A stretch of DNA of 64,000 nucleotides from Pseudomonas triclosanedens (GTDB lineage Bacteria; Pseudomonadota; Gammaproteobacteria; Pseudomonadales; Pseudomonadaceae). The stretch is taken from assembly GCF_026686735.1 (NCBI RefSeq), contig NZ_CP113432.1, forward strand, positions 3,957,001 to 4,021,000, read 5' to 3'. The translations under genes and the position numbers were made by a program. Shown piece by piece: positions 1 through 12,267 of this stretch. Under the pieces are notes generated by a model. That model saw nothing but the letters and a program-made list of their open reading frames with translations. It made no database searches and was not told where the DNA came from. Position 1 is the stretch's first letter; each line of letters opens with the position of its first letter.

Positions 1-1065
1 CGTCGCGGACAGATCGACCGCCGTACCTTCCTCAAGGGCATGGGCCTGATGGCCGCCCTGCCGCTGGCTCTGCGCAGCGGCGTAAGCTTCGCCGCCGGGG
101 ACAAGCCGCTGGTAGTGGTGAACTGGGGCGGCGATGCGATCAAGGCATTCGGCAAGGCCTGGACAGAGGGCTTCGCCAAGGCCACCGGCATCCCCGTGAA
201 AATCGACGGCAGCGGCCCCACCGAAGGCGCTATCCGTACCCAGCTCAGCAGTGGCCGAGTGAGCTGGGACGTGGTCGATGCGGAAAGCTCGATCCTGCAG
301 AACCTCGGCAAGGAAGGCCTGGTACAGGCCATCGACTACAACATCGTGTCGAAGGACAAGGTGCTGCCGGGCTTCGCTTACGAATACGGCATCGCCGACT
401 ACATGCTCAGTTACGTGATCGCCTACGACAGCGAGCGTTTCGGCGACAAGGCGCCCACGACCTGGGCAGACTTCTGGGACGTGCAGACCTTCCCCGGCAA
501 GCGCACGCTGTACAAGTGGATGAACGGCATGCTGGAGGCGGCGCTGCTGGCCGATGGCGTGGCGCCGGACAAGCTCTACCCGCTGGACGTGCCGCGCGCC
601 ATGAACAAGATCGAACAGCTCAAGCCCCACGTGCTGGCCTTCTGGGGGTCCGGAGCGGAAACCCAGCAGTTGCTGATCGAAGGCGAAGTCTCGATGGGGG
701 CGATCTGGAACACCCGCGCCCAGGTGATCACCGAGGACAGCGAGAACCGCATCAAGTGGACCTTCGACAATGCCCTGCTCGGCTGCAGCAACTGGGGCGT
801 GCTCAAGGGCAACCCGGCGGGCACCGAGGCGGCCATGAAGTTCATCGCCTATGCCCAGGACCCGCGCTCGCAGGTGGAGCTGTTCAAGATGTTCGGCAAC
901 GGCCCGGCCAACCCGGCCGCCGCCGCGCTGATTCCCGAGGACCGCAAGCACCTGAACTGCACCGACCCTGCGAACCTGCCCAAGCAGGTGATGCTCAGCC
1001 ATGAGTGGTATACCGACCACTACGCGGCGACCCTGGAGCAGTACCTGACCCACATTTCCAAGTAA
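1..1065 (+). CDS. Polyamine-type ABC transporter substrate-binding protein (5' end cut by window edge)
   Basis: Periplasmic solute-binding protein of the spermidine/putrescine (PotD-like, SBP_bac_8) family. The frame is open to the left edge, so the true start lies outside the window; the first ATG in the window is at 40. The residues before it read DRRTFLKG followed by a hydrophobic stretch, which is a twin-arginine (Tat) signal, so export in the folded state is likely. Two permease genes follow directly, with 15 nt to the first, so this is the binding protein of an importer whose ATPase is probably upstream of the window. The substrate cannot be fixed from sequence; polyamine or a related small cation is the family default. 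Confidence 0.85.
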   Translation, partial: RRGQIDRRTFLKGMGLMAALPLALRSGVSFAAGDKPLVVVNWGGDAIKAFGKAWTEGFAKATGIPVKIDGSGPTEGAIRTQLSSGRVSWDVVDAESSILQNLGKEGLVQAIDYNIVSKDKVLPGFAYEYGIADYMLSYVIAYDSERFGDKAPTTWADFWDVQTFPGKRTLYKWMNGMLEAALLADGVAPDKLYPLDVPRAMNKIEQLKPHVLAFWGSGAETQQLLIEGEVSMGAIWNTRAQVITEDSENRIKWTFDNALLGCSNWGVLKGNPAGTEAAMKFIAYAQDPRSQVELFKMFGNGPANPAAAALIPEDRKHLNCTDPANLPKQVMLSHEWYTDHYAATLEQYLTHISK

Positions 1066-1080
1066 CCCGGAGCGCAGGTC

Positions 1081-1917
1081 ATGGCCGAAAACGCCCCCTC
1101 GCGGCTGAAGCTGGGCGCGCTGCTGTTGCCGCTGCCGATCGTCCTTTTCGTGTTCTACGTACTGCCGTTCCTCGGCGTGCTCGGCTGGAGCTTCACCCTG
1201 CCGGAGCCGGGGATCGAGCAGTATCAGCGGATCATGACGGACCCGGCGATCCACGACGTGCTCTGGCGAACCTTCCGCCTGTGCACCACGGTCAGCGTGA
1301 TCTCCCTGGTGATCGCCTACCTGATGGCCTACTGCTGGGTCTACAGCCCGCCGTTCTGGCAGCGCGTGGTGGAAATCTGCGTGTTCATCCCGTTCTGGCT
1401 GTCAGTGCTGGTGCGCGCCTTCGGCTGGCTGATCGCCCTGCGCAGCAACGGCCTGCTCAACGACTGGCTGCAGTACCTGGGCATCACCAGCGAGCCGTTG
1501 CAGCTCACCCGCAACGAGATGGGCGTGGTGATCGGCATGGTCCACTTCATGGTGCCGTTCGCGCTGTTCCCGCTGGTGTCCACCATGCGCCGCCTCGACC
1601 CGCGCGTGCTGCTCGCCGCCCGCGGCCTGGGCGCCGGGCAACTGCGCACGTTCTGGAGCATCTTCGTGCCGCAGACCATCCCGGGCATCCTCGGCGCCTT
1701 CATCATCGTCTTCGTGTTCTGCCTGGGCTTCTTCATCACCCCGGCGATCCTTGGTGGCGGGCAAACGGTGATGGTCGCCGAGTACGTCTACCTGCAGATG
1801 TTCCAGACCAGCAACTGGGGCCTGGGCGCGGCGCTATCGGTGGTACTGCTGGCGCTGGTCAGCGGGATGATCTGGGCGCTGCTGCGCATGACCCGCGTAG
1901 ACAAGCTGGTGGGATAG
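1081..1917 (+). CDS. ABC transporter permease (PotB type)
   Basis: A 278-residue inner-membrane permease with about six hydrophobic helices. The EAA-like cytoplasmic loop that contacts the ATPase is visible as AARGLGAGQLRTFW near residues 180-193, followed by a conserved Pro (VPQTIPG). It starts 15 nt after the binding-protein gene with a GGAG ribosome site and is followed 12 nt later by a second permease, the usual PotB/PotC pairing of a heterodimeric polyamine-type importer. Family assignment is firm; substrate is inferred only from the family. Confidence 0.88.
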   Translation: MAENAPSRLKLGALLLPLPIVLFVFYVLPFLGVLGWSFTLPEPGIEQYQRIMTDPAIHDVLWRTFRLCTTVSVISLVIAYLMAYCWVYSPPFWQRVVEICVFIPFWLSVLVRAFGWLIALRSNGLLNDWLQYLGITSEPLQLTRNEMGVVIGMVHFMVPFALFPLVSTMRRLDPRVLLAARGLGAGQLRTFWSIFVPQTIPGILGAFIIVFVFCLGFFITPAILGGGQTVMVAEYVYLQMFQTSNWGLGAALSVVLLALVSGMIWALLRMTRVDKLVG

Positions 1918-1929
1918 GGAGCCGCAGAG

Positions 1930-2745
1930 ATGAACGCACACGAAACCAAAGCCCCCAGCCGCCTGCTGGCGACCATGGCGATGATCTTCATGGTCTTCCC
2001 GCTGCTGGCGGTAATCCCGGTGTCCTTCACCGGCAAGCGCTTCCTGTCGATGCCCAACGGCAACTGGTCGTTGCGCCATTACCAGGCACTGCTGGACAGC
2101 CCGGAATGGCTCTCGGCGATTGGCCAGAGCCTGATCGTCGCGACGGCCACCTGCATCATCGCCACCGCGCTGGCAGTGAGTTTCAGCCTCGGCATCTGGT
2201 ACCTGCGCTCGCGCCTGGCGACCCTGCTGATCGGCCTGGTGCTGCTGCCGATGGCAATCCCGCCGATGATCTCGGCGATGGTCCTGTACTTCATGGAAAC
2301 CAAGGTCAGCCAGTTCGCCCCCGGCCTGGGCTACGACACCCTGTTCGGCCTGACCGTCGCGCACATCGTGATGGTGGTTCCCTACGGTGTGGTGACCATG
2401 CTGGTTGCCCTCAGCCAACTGGATCGGCGCATCGAGCTGGCCGCGCGCAATCTCGGCGCCAGCCTGGGCCAGACGACCTTCCTGGTGGTGTTGCCAAACC
2501 TCAAGCTCGGCGTGGCGAGCACAGCGCTGCTGTGCTTTGCGCTCTCGTGGGAGGAGATCGCGGTGACGCTGTTCGTCACCAGCACCGAGGTGAACACCCT
2601 GCCCCGGCAGATCTGGTCGGGCCTGCGTGACAACATCGACCCGGCGGTGGCGGCGATCTCGGTGGTGCTCATCGCGCTTACCTTCGTCGCGCTGATTGGG
2701 CGGATGATCGCCCAGAAGCTCGCGGCGCGGCCGGTCGGCAGCTGA
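1930..2745 (+). CDS. ABC transporter permease (PotC type)
   Basis: A 271-residue integral-membrane permease, second half of the permease heterodimer. The EAA loop reads ELAARNLGASLGQTTF around residues 160-175 and ends in a conserved LP. It is the last gene of the transporter operon in this window; the next gene is on the opposite strand and a large hairpin lies between them. PotC-like proteins pair with PotB-like ones; the substrate remains inferred. Confidence 0.88.
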   Translation: MNAHETKAPSRLLATMAMIFMVFPLLAVIPVSFTGKRFLSMPNGNWSLRHYQALLDSPEWLSAIGQSLIVATATCIIATALAVSFSLGIWYLRSRLATLLIGLVLLPMAIPPMISAMVLYFMETKVSQFAPGLGYDTLFGLTVAHIVMVVPYGVVTMLVALSQLDRRIELAARNLGASLGQTTFLVVLPNLKLGVASTALLCFALSWEEIAVTLFVTSTEVNTLPRQIWSGLRDNIDPAVAAISVVLIALTFVALIGRMIAQKLAARPVGS

Positions 2746-2814
2746 AGGCAAAGCGTATGACGATCGAAGTCATACGCCGCCCAGCCGCGCAAAAATCACA
2801 CAGGGAAGCTCTAC

Positions 2815-2895
2815 GTAGGATGGCGTGGAGCGCAGCGATACCCATCGATTTCCTGCGCACACAGCATGGGTATCGCTGCGCTCCACCCATCCTAC
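2815..2895. repeat. Long imperfect palindrome between convergent genes
   Basis: About 33 bp at the left (GTAGGATGG.GTGGAGCGCAGCGATACCCAT) is repeated in inverted form at the right, with roughly 15 nt between the arms. It lies between the convergent permease and tusA genes. In RNA it would form a long stem and could stop transcription from both sides. Its sequence resembles dispersed intergenic palindromes common in Pseudomonas, so it may be one copy of a genome-wide repeat. Confidence 0.8.
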
Positions 2896-2938
2896 AAAGT
2901 GTTCATCCTGCGAATCGGGCACGAAGAGCCCCGGCGGA

Positions 2939-3178
2939 TCACTCCGCCTTCTTGCGAATCCAGTACAGGTAGGTCCCCGCCTCTTCCTGCTGCTCGACCA
3001 GCTCATGGCCGAGGAAGATGCAGAACTTGGGAATGTCCCGACGGGTGGAGGGATCGGTGGCGATCACCTTCAGCAAGCCGCCGGCCGGAAGGTCGCGTAC
3101 CTTGTTGTGCAGCATCATGACCGGCTCGGGACAGTTCAGGCCGGTGGCGTCGAGAATCGCGTCGACAGGCTGGGACAT
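2939..3178 (-). CDS. tusA: TusA-family sulfurtransferase
   Basis: A 79-residue cytoplasmic sulfur carrier. It has the family active-site motif L-N-C-P-E-P with Cys16 as the persulfide-carrying residue, and the downstream DIPKFC segment that is nearly the same as in E. coli TusA. TusA takes sulfur from IscS and passes it to the TusBCD/TusE relay for tRNA 2-thiolation. Length matches E. coli TusA (81 residues). It stands alone on the minus strand. Confidence 0.93.
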   Translation of the reverse strand: MSQPVDAILDATGLNCPEPVMMLHNKVRDLPAGGLLKVIATDPSTRRDIPKFCIFLGHELVEQQEEAGTYLYWIRKKAE

Positions 3179-3256
3179 CGCGGAACTCCAGAAAAACTAA
3201 TCGACGCATTGTCGCGCAAAGCGCACCGCTCGGTCACCCCGCGTCCGTCCGGGTCA

Positions 3257-3272
3257 CCCAACCTTGGTTGGG
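3257..3272. promoter_or_regulatory. 16-bp perfect palindrome upstream of the lipoprotein hydrolase
   Basis: CCCAACCTTGGTTGGG is a perfect palindrome between the divergent tusA and the hydrolase gene, 58 nt before the hydrolase start. It could be an operator or the base of a short hairpin. No regulator gene lies next to it, so the role is a guess. Confidence 0.35.
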
Positions 3273-3329
3273 GGAACCACGCACCGGCACCGGGCATGCT
3301 GGCGCACCGCTAGTCCACCCGGAGTTTCG

Positions 3330-4886
3330 ATGCGCGCCCTGCTCTGTCTCTGCCTCCTGCTGCTTGCCGGTTGCGCAGCCCGCGACCAGTTGCCCGACTA
3401 CAGCGGAACCTCCGGCCAGGACCTCCCGGCCACCTGGTTCGAAGCGGTGATCATCGCCCGCGACGGCACCAGGCTTTCCGCCACGGTGTTCCAGCCTGCG
3501 CTCAAGGCGGGCCAGACCGCGCCGCTGGTGGTGCACACCCACGGCTGGGGCGGTTGGCGCGTCACCGGGCCGGATGGCTACTACGGCAAGAACATGATGT
3601 CCGGGCGGGCCGCGCTCAAGGCCTGGAAGGCCGGTTACTGGGTGGTCAGCTACGACCAGCGCGGCTGGGGCGGCAGCGACGGACGCATCGAGATGATGAA
3701 TCCGCAGTTCGAAGTGCAGGACGCCAGCGCGGTGATCGACTGGGCCGCCGCGCACCTGCCGCGCCTGACGATGGACGGGCCGAACGACCCGCGCCTGGGC
3801 ATGCTCGGCGAAAGCTACGGCGGCGCCGTGCAGTTGCTGGCCTCGGCGCAGGACCCGCGCATCGATGCCATCGTGCCCATCGCCACCTGGTACGACCTGG
3901 CCGATGCGCTGGCGCCGGACGGGCAGTTGAAGATCGGCTGGGGCGGCGTGCTGGTCAGCCTGGGCCTTGCCACCGGTTATGACCTGGGCAAGTTCATCCA
4001 GGCCGATTACCTGCACACCGCCAGTGGACGCATGGCCGCGCCGGTACAGGCCGAACTGAGCGACCACAGCCTGTCGCGCTACTGCGAGCAGGGCCGCCTG
4101 CCCCACGCCGACGCCCTGCTGATCCAGGGTTTGCGCGATACGCTGTTCCCGCTGGACCAGGGACTGCAGATCCGTCAGTGCCTGCGCCGGGGCAACGCCG
4201 ATGTGCGCCTGCTCGGCATGCAGGGCGGGCATATCCTGCCGCCACCGCTGCAGGCCTGGAGCGGTCTGCCGCCGTTCAACAACGAACCGGTGATCCACTG
4301 CGGCCCGCGGGCGATCAATCTCTACCAGGGCATCATCGCCTGGTACGACGAGAAACTGCGTGGCCACGCCGGGGCTGCCGACAGCGTGCCAGACCTGTGT
4401 ATCAGCCTGGACCTGGACCAGGGCGTGGCGCTCGGCGACCTGCCGCCACCCGGCCCGACGGTGACACTCCCCGTCACGACCATCCGGCCGGCCAGCAGCG
4501 GCCTGCTCCAGCCTGCCCGGTTCATCCCCTTGCAGCGCATAAACGAAAGCACCGCCCTGCTCGGCAGCGCGGAGGTCCACCTCGGCCAGCCGCTGGCGGA
4601 GCGGCCCGATGCACAGTTGTTCGCCGCCCTGGCGATTCGTAGCGCCGACGGGCGCACTCGGCGCCTGGACGAACAGGTTAAACCGCTGGCGAACCACGGC
4701 AGCACACGCCTGAACGCTGTCAGCGCCAGCCTCGCGCCGGGAGACGAGATCGGCCTGCTGGTGAGCGGGTTCAGCGGCCAGTACCTGTTCAACAGCTCCT
4801 GGCGACTGTCGCCGGTGGCGTTGCAGGGCGAGGTCAGGCTACCCAGCCTGGTGCCATTGCAGCCTCGCGTCGCCGCACACCGCTAG
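3330..4886 (+). CDS. Alpha/beta-hydrolase lipoprotein (CocE/S15 peptidase-like)
   Basis: A 518-residue secreted hydrolase. The ATG at 3330 is preferred because it gives a clean lipoprotein signal: MRALLCLCLLLLAGC, with the lipidated Cys at residue 15. The N-terminal two thirds is an alpha/beta-hydrolase with the nucleophile elbow GESYGG; the C-terminal part looks like the beta-rich domain found in X-Pro dipeptidyl-peptidase/CocE esterases. It would be membrane-anchored in the envelope. Substrate unknown: peptidase, acylase and esterase are all possible. The longer upstream frame adds 22 residues but destroys the signal peptide. Confidence 0.8.
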   Translation: MRALLCLCLLLLAGCAARDQLPDYSGTSGQDLPATWFEAVIIARDGTRLSATVFQPALKAGQTAPLVVHTHGWGGWRVTGPDGYYGKNMMSGRAALKAWKAGYWVVSYDQRGWGGSDGRIEMMNPQFEVQDASAVIDWAAAHLPRLTMDGPNDPRLGMLGESYGGAVQLLASAQDPRIDAIVPIATWYDLADALAPDGQLKIGWGGVLVSLGLATGYDLGKFIQADYLHTASGRMAAPVQAELSDHSLSRYCEQGRLPHADALLIQGLRDTLFPLDQGLQIRQCLRRGNADVRLLGMQGGHILPPPLQAWSGLPPFNNEPVIHCGPRAINLYQGIIAWYDEKLRGHAGAADSVPDLCISLDLDQGVALGDLPPPGPTVTLPVTTIRPASSGLLQPARFIPLQRINESTALLGSAEVHLGQPLAERPDAQLFAALAIRSADGRTRRLDEQVKPLANHGSTRLNAVSASLAPGDEIGLLVSGFSGQYLFNSSWRLSPVALQGEVRLPSLVPLQPRVAAHR

Positions 4887-4902
4887 CCATGCGGCAGCCG
4901 GA

Positions 4903-5787
4903 TCAGCGCAACGGTCCGTCCGGTGCCTCGTCCAGTTGCGCCAGCAGCATCGGCTGACCCTCGCCGTCGGCCGGCAGCAAGGCCCACTGTTCCTTCTTGC
5001 CCAGGCGGCGATAACTCTGGCGCACCTGGCTGCCCAGCGGCAACGGCGCCTTGAAGTGCGCATCCAGGCGTACGTGCTCGGCTAGCCGGCGGCCAGTGAG
5101 GCTGCGCGCCAGCCCCCACATGCCGTGGGCGAAAGGCTTGCCAAAGCCGTAGCGCGACGCCATCAGGCGCGACAGGTGCAGCGGGTTGAAGTCGCCGCTC
5201 AGGCCCGCGTAGCGCCAGCCGACGATCTTCGGCACGCGCCATTGCACGCCAGCATGCGCCGGTGCTTCGAGGGTGCGCCACTGGGCGCGCTCGGGCAGTG
5301 GGTCGGGTTCCGCCTGCGGGTCGAGGAAGTCGCCGCGGCGCAGGTACGTGGTGATCGACTGCCAATAGAGGATGTCGTGGTGCCACACCTCGGTCATCAC
5401 GTCCACCTCCAGCCCCAGTTCGCTGCGACGGCTGGTGAGGATGCGGCAGTCGAGCAGCAATGGCTCGTTTTCCTGCAGGAAGCGATAGCGCTGGATGTGG
5501 CTGCGCAGGTGGATGAGGCCGACCACGGAGAGCGGCATGCGCGAGCGGCTGAGCAGGCGCAGATGCAACGGCAGACTGATCACCTGGGGATAGAGCAACG
5601 GCACGCCAAGCGCAGGATCGAGGCCGAAGTGCTCACGATAGGCACGCAGGTGGCGCAGATCGAAACGCAATGTCCGGCTGTCCATCGCCAGGTAAGGCAC
5701 CCGCTCGTCGCGGCCGAGACCTCGGCGCGGCAGCAGCATGCGGCTGTAACTGCCCAGCAGGGAGGGCAACTTTCGCTTCACGACCAT
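4903..5787 (-). CDS. MaoC-like acyl dehydratase (hot-dog fold)
   Basis: A 294-residue protein with a MaoC hydratase signature near the C-terminus: GDFNPLH followed by GFGKPFAHGMW, which carry the Asp and His of the hydratase active site. The N-terminal half probably is a second, degenerate hot-dog domain, as in other double-hot-dog enoyl-CoA hydratases. It likely acts on a 2-enoyl-CoA or 3-hydroxyacyl-CoA in the cytoplasm. It ends 17 nt from the convergent lipoprotein hydrolase; no other fatty-acid gene is adjacent. Confidence 0.78.
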   Translation of the reverse strand: MVVKRKLPSLLGSYSRMLLPRRGLGRDERVPYLAMDSRTLRFDLRHLRAYREHFGLDPALGVPLLYPQVISLPLHLRLLSRSRMPLSVVGLIHLRSHIQRYRFLQENEPLLLDCRILTSRRSELGLEVDVMTEVWHHDILYWQSITTYLRRGDFLDPQAEPDPLPERAQWRTLEAPAHAGVQWRVPKIVGWRYAGLSGDFNPLHLSRLMASRYGFGKPFAHGMWGLARSLTGRRLAEHVRLDAHFKAPLPLGSQVRQSYRRLGKKEQWALLPADGEGQPMLLAQLDEAPDGPLR

Positions 5788-5881
5788 CTCCGCAAAGAAT
5801 CGCGCCGCACAGCATGGTCAATGCCGCGCGGCGCGGCAAGCCACCAAAGGTCGGGTGGCGCTGCCAAGCAGGCGCGGGTCG

Positions 5882-6949
5882 TCAACGCTCGCCCTTCTCC
5901 AGGCGGCGCAGATGGCAGGTCACCTCTTCGCGGTCGTGGTACAACTGCTTGCAGCCGATCTGCACCTTCAGGCCCCGCTGGCGGAAGGACTCGTGCAGGC
6001 GGTCAAGGATGCGCCGCACCTCGGCATAACGCTGCTTCATCGGCAGTTTGAGGTTGACGATGGCCTCGCGGCACAACCCTTCGCCAATCCAGGTTTCCAT
6101 CAGCGCGCCCGTGCGGGCAGGCTTTTCGACGATGTCGCACACCATCCAGTCGACCCGCTGGCGAGGCCGGAAGGCGTAGCCGTCGACGCGCTGGTGATCG
6201 ACCAGCCCGGAGTAGATCAGGTCTTCCGCCATCGGCCCGTTGTCCACCGCGGTAACGCGCATTTCGCGATTGACCAGTTGCCAGGTCCAGCCGCCGGGCG
6301 ACGCGCCCAGGTCGACCGCCAGCATGCCCGGTGCCAGGCGCCGATCCCAGTCGGCGCGGGGAATGAAGTGGTGCCAGGCCTCTTCCAGCTTCAGCGTCGA
6401 GCGGCTGGGCGCCTCGCGGGGGAACTTCAGGCGCGGGATGCCCATCGGCCACATGGCGCAGTTGCGCGACTCGGCCAGGCCGATGAACGCCTCGCGGCCA
6501 GAACGGAAGGTCAGCAGCAGGCGTGGCAGGCCGGGGTCTTCCACCAGCCTGCCGGCCTTGAGCAGCGCGGTACGCAGCGGCTTCTCGAACTTGCGGCAGA
6601 AGGTTGAAAGCTCCTTGCCGTCATTGGTATCGAACACTTCCAGCCAGAGACTGCCACACACCGGGAAGCCTGCGAGCACGGCGAGGAGCGCGCCGATGCG
6701 GTCCTGCTCCGGTAGCGCGGCGAAACCCGCGCCCCTGGCCCACTGGCGGGCAAAGATCAGCTCGCCGAAGCGCAACTGACGCATCAGGCGCTCGGCGCCA
6801 GCGGCGTCCTGGCAGACGAACTCTGCGTAGGCGGTCGATGGCCTGGCCCGTGCATAGCCCGGAACATCCAGGCGCGCGGCATGTTCGGAAAGCTCGGCGC
6901 AAACCTCACCTTCGAAGCCCGGGCGACAGTGCAGTAACAGGGTATTCAT
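5882..6949 (-). CDS. rlmM: 23S rRNA 2'-O-ribose methyltransferase RlmM
   Basis: A 355-residue protein that methylates C2498 of 23S rRNA. An N-terminal THUMP-like RNA-binding part (MNTLLLHCRPGFEGEV) is followed by a Rossmann SAM domain with DLGASPGGWTW, and by the D/K residues of the RrmJ-type catalytic set (CDIVEKP and NLKLPMK). The frame extends further upstream, but the ATG at 6949 has an excellent ribosome site (GAGGAGG, 7 nt upstream) and gives the family's usual N-terminus, so the longer form is rejected. Confidence 0.93.
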   Translation of the reverse strand: MNTLLLHCRPGFEGEVCAELSEHAARLDVPGYARARPSTAYAEFVCQDAAGAERLMRQLRFGELIFARQWARGAGFAALPEQDRIGALLAVLAGFPVCGSLWLEVFDTNDGKELSTFCRKFEKPLRTALLKAGRLVEDPGLPRLLLTFRSGREAFIGLAESRNCAMWPMGIPRLKFPREAPSRSTLKLEEAWHHFIPRADWDRRLAPGMLAVDLGASPGGWTWQLVNREMRVTAVDNGPMAEDLIYSGLVDHQRVDGYAFRPRQRVDWMVCDIVEKPARTGALMETWIGEGLCREAIVNLKLPMKQRYAEVRRILDRLHESFRQRGLKVQIGCKQLYHDREEVTCHLRRLEKGER

Positions 6950-7278
6950 CGGGATGCCTCCTCGGCCACGCACTATAGAACCCGCCCACTGAGCTTTGCA
7001 TGCGGTTTCGCGGGAGCTCTCCATCCACGGACACAAAATGCCAGGAACCCGGCGCGGGCACGGACGGTCCAGAACAGATGGCAATCCACGGGAGAGCGGT
7101 CTAGCTTGTGTGTTCCGGTTCACCGCCCGCCGACCGGCGCCCGGTGATTGCCCTGCGTGGCGGAGATCGATGCCCATCGCGTTTCTTCTGCGATGGATCA
7201 GGCCCCTGGGTCCGACCTTCGCCGAGTATCGGCGACGCATTGCCGATCACAGCAGAATCCAAGCCTGAGGAGAATGTC
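6950..7278. promoter_or_regulatory. Divergent rlmM / acnA intergenic region
   Basis: About 330 nt between divergent genes that must hold both promoters. A 7-bp hairpin (CCATCGC at 7174-7180, GCGATGG at 7190-7196) lies in the acnA leader. The ribosome site of acnA is GAGGAGA just before 7279. No clear -35/-10 pair or known operator was recognised. Confidence 0.4.
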
Positions 7279-10011
<2,733 letters not shown>

Positions 10012-10028
10012 AACATCTCGGGAAACGG

Positions 10029-10055
10029 CGCGGCGCCCCGCCAGGGGGCGCCGCG
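10029..10055 (+). terminator. GC-rich hairpin downstream of acnA
   Basis: Perfect 11-bp stem CGCGGCGCCCC / GGGGCGCCGCG with a 5-nt loop, 17 nt after the acnA stop. There is no good T-run, so it may be a weak intrinsic terminator or an mRNA 3'-end stabiliser. Confidence 0.65.
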
Positions 10056-10141
10056 CGACAGTTTCTCTCCGCTCCGTGACTGATGGCACGCAGCCATCGT
10101 CACCCCTCCTGAAGCCCCCTGACATTTTTCTGTAATGGCCA

Positions 10142-10168
10142 TCAACTTTCGGAGCCGGCGGCCGATAA
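10142..10168 (+). promoter_or_regulatory. Sigma-28 (FliA) promoter of aer
   Basis: TCAACTTT (10142-10149), 11 nt, then GCCGATAA (10161-10168). The -10 element matches the FliA consensus GCCGATAA exactly, the spacer is the canonical 11 nt, and the -35 matches TAAAGTTT at 6 of 8 positions. It lies about 40 nt before the aer start codon, so aer is expected to be expressed with the late flagellar/chemotaxis regulon. Confidence 0.82.
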
Positions 10169-10209
10169 CCTGACCAATTGATTCGCTTCTGCTGTGGAAC
10201 CCTTTGTAC

Positions 10210-11775
10210 ATGCGCAATAACCAGCCAATCACCCAGCGTGAACGCACCTTCCCCGCCGAACAGCGCCTGATCTCCACTACCGATGCCCGTGGCGTGATCA
10301 ACTACGCCAACGACGCCTTCACGGCCATCAGCGGTTTCTCCCGCGAAGAACTGGTTGGCGCGCCGCACAACCTCGTTCGTCACCCGGACGTTCCGCCGGC
10401 GGTGTTCGCGCACATGTGGGGCACCCTGAAGAAGGGGCGCCCGTGGATGGGGATCGTCAAGAACCGCTGCAAGGATGGTGATCACTACTGGGTCAGCGCC
10501 TACGTCACGCCGGTCTATGAACGCAACGAGATCGTCGGCTACGAGTCAGTACGGGTAAAACCCACCGCCGAACAGGTTCGCCGCGCCGAGGCGCTGTACG
10601 CGCGGATCAATGCCGGCAAGGCGGCCATCCCAACTCGCGACCGCTGGCTACCGGTGCTGCTGGATTGGCTGCCGTTCATCCTGATCGGCCAGATCGCCTT
10701 CCTGATCGGCGCCTGGCTGAACTCGCACTGGGGCTTCCTGCTCGCCGCCGTGCTGTCGATTCCGCTGGGGCTCGCCGGGCTGGGCTGGCAACAGCGCGGC
10801 CTGAAACGTCTGCTGCGCCTGGCCGAGCAGACTACCTCCGACCCGCTGATCGCGCAGATGTACACCGACAGTCGCGGCGCACAGGCGCGGCTGGAGATGT
10901 CCATCCTCAGCCAGGAAGCACGCCTGAAGACCTGCCTCACCCGCCTTCAGGACAGCGCCGAATCGCTCACCGAGCAGGCTCGCCAGGCCGATACCCTGGC
11001 GCATCACAGCTCCGCCGGGCTCGACCGCCAGCGCCAGGAAACCGAACAGGTGGCAACCGCGGTCAATCAGATGGCGGCCACCACCCAGGAAGTGGCCGAC
11101 AATGTACAGCGCACCGCCGATGCCACCCGCCAGGCCAATGACCTGACCAGCCAGGGCCGTCTGATCGCTGCGGAAACCCGCGAGGCCATGCAGCGCCTGT
11201 CCGACTCGGTGGGTGAAACCGGTGAAGCGGTCAGCCAGCTTGCCCGCGACAGCGACGAGATCGGCGGCGTGGTGGATGTGATCAAGAGTATCGCCGACCA
11301 GACCAACCTGCTGGCCCTCAACGCCGCCATCGAAGCAGCGCGGGCAGGCGAAATGGGGCGCGGCTTCGCCGTGGTGGCCGACGAGGTGCGCTCGCTGGCG
11401 CAGCGCACCGCCGAGTCCACCGGGCAGATCCACCAGTTGATCGCCAACCTGCAGAACACCGCCACCGAAGCCGTACGCGCGATGGAAGCGGGCCGGCGCC
11501 AGGCCGACGAGGGCGTGGAGCGCGTGCTGCGCGCCGACGACGCGCTGGTTGGCATCAGCGACGCTGTGGCCAACATCACCGAGATGACCACCCAGATCGC
11601 CGCCGCTGCCGAAGAACAGAGCGCAGTGGCCGAGGAAATCAACCGCAACATCAGCACCATCGCCGACCTTGCCGATCAGACTTCCGGCGAGGCCCAGCGC
11701 ACCGCACTGCTCAGCGAGGAACTGACCCAGACCGCACAGCACCAGTACTCGCTGGTGGAGCGTTTCAATCGCTGA
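10210..11775 (+). CDS. aer: Aerotaxis receptor Aer
   Basis: A 521-residue membrane chemoreceptor for oxygen/redox. The N-terminal PAS domain (about residues 15-110) carries the Aer hallmarks PHNLVRHPD and [11 protein letters not shown], closely like E. coli Aer, which binds FAD there. A short hydrophobic hairpin (about residues 150-195) anchors it, followed by a HAMP-like region and the cytoplasmic signalling tip ([20 protein letters not shown]) that contacts CheA/CheW. There is no periplasmic domain, as expected for Aer. The ATG at 10210 is used; a TTG two codons upstream is an alternative. It sits beside the cbb3 operons, in keeping with oxygen sensing. Confidence 0.92.
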   Translation: MRNNQPITQRERTFPAEQRLISTTDARGVINYANDAFTAISGFSREELVGAPHNLVRHPDVPPAVFAHMWGTLKKGRPWMGIVKNRCKDGDHYWVSAYVTPVYERNEIVGYESVRVKPTAEQVRRAEALYARINAGKAAIPTRDRWLPVLLDWLPFILIGQIAFLIGAWLNSHWGFLLAAVLSIPLGLAGLGWQQRGLKRLLRLAEQTTSDPLIAQMYTDSRGAQARLEMSILSQEARLKTCLTRLQDSAESLTEQARQADTLAHHSSAGLDRQRQETEQVATAVNQMAATTQEVADNVQRTADATRQANDLTSQGRLIAAETREAMQRLSDSVGETGEAVSQLARDSDEIGGVVDVIKSIADQTNLLALNAAIEAARAGEMGRGFAVVADEVRSLAQRTAESTGQIHQLIANLQNTATEAVRAMEAGRRQADEGVERVLRADDALVGISDAVANITEMTTQIAAAAEEQSAVAEEINRNISTIADLADQTSGEAQRTALLSEELTQTAQHQYSLVERFNR

Positions 11776-11798
11776 GGCCAGACTGTTGCGATGAAAAG

Positions 11799-11824
11799 AG
11801 CCCGTCCCATGACGGGCTTTTTCT
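11799..11824 (+). terminator. Intrinsic terminator of aer
   Basis: Stem AGCCCGTC / GACGGGCT (8 bp) with loop CCAT, followed directly by a T-rich tail, 23 nt after the aer stop. A textbook Rho-independent terminator. Confidence 0.9.
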
Positions 11825-12267
11825 TATGCTCGCCCCGAAGCTCACCTGCCCAGCGCGACTCCAGACCCGCGCCATGCACCGTGGCCCAATAGGGCAGTTT
11901 CTGTGAATACGATGCACAAGACGTCCGGAATACCCACACAATGGCTCGCTCAACCTGGAAGAGTCCCGAACATGTCCAGTTCACTGAGCACCATCGTGGC
12001 ACGTGCAGATAGAGCCGATACATCTATGGGAAGAGTTCTGGCGCTCCTGACTTGTGCTTGGCTGGTCTGACAACCATGTCTCGGGCCATTAACAGCTTCT
12101 GAGATTCGCGTCTGGAGTGAACGGCTATTCAGCCACGATCTGCTGGATGAGCTGAAACCTGCCAGCACGACGATACCGCCAGCCAAAGACCAAGACTCAA
12201 TGGTGGACGCTGGTGCGCAAAGGCCGTGAACGGGAGAGACCGGAGGCATCACAAGGCGCCTCCGTCC
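11825..12267. other. Intergenic stretch without a recognisable gene
   Basis: About 440 nt between aer and the convergent hydrolase. Open frames here are short, lack ribosome sites and resemble no family I know. It may hold the decayed remnant of a gene. Nothing else was seen. Confidence 0.5.

Noticed and set aside
1005..2630. Long open frame of 541 residues over the two permease genes
   Set aside because: It is a shadow in another frame, rich in Arg, Ala and Pro as expected of GC-rich DNA, and the two permeases in their own frames have clear family motifs.
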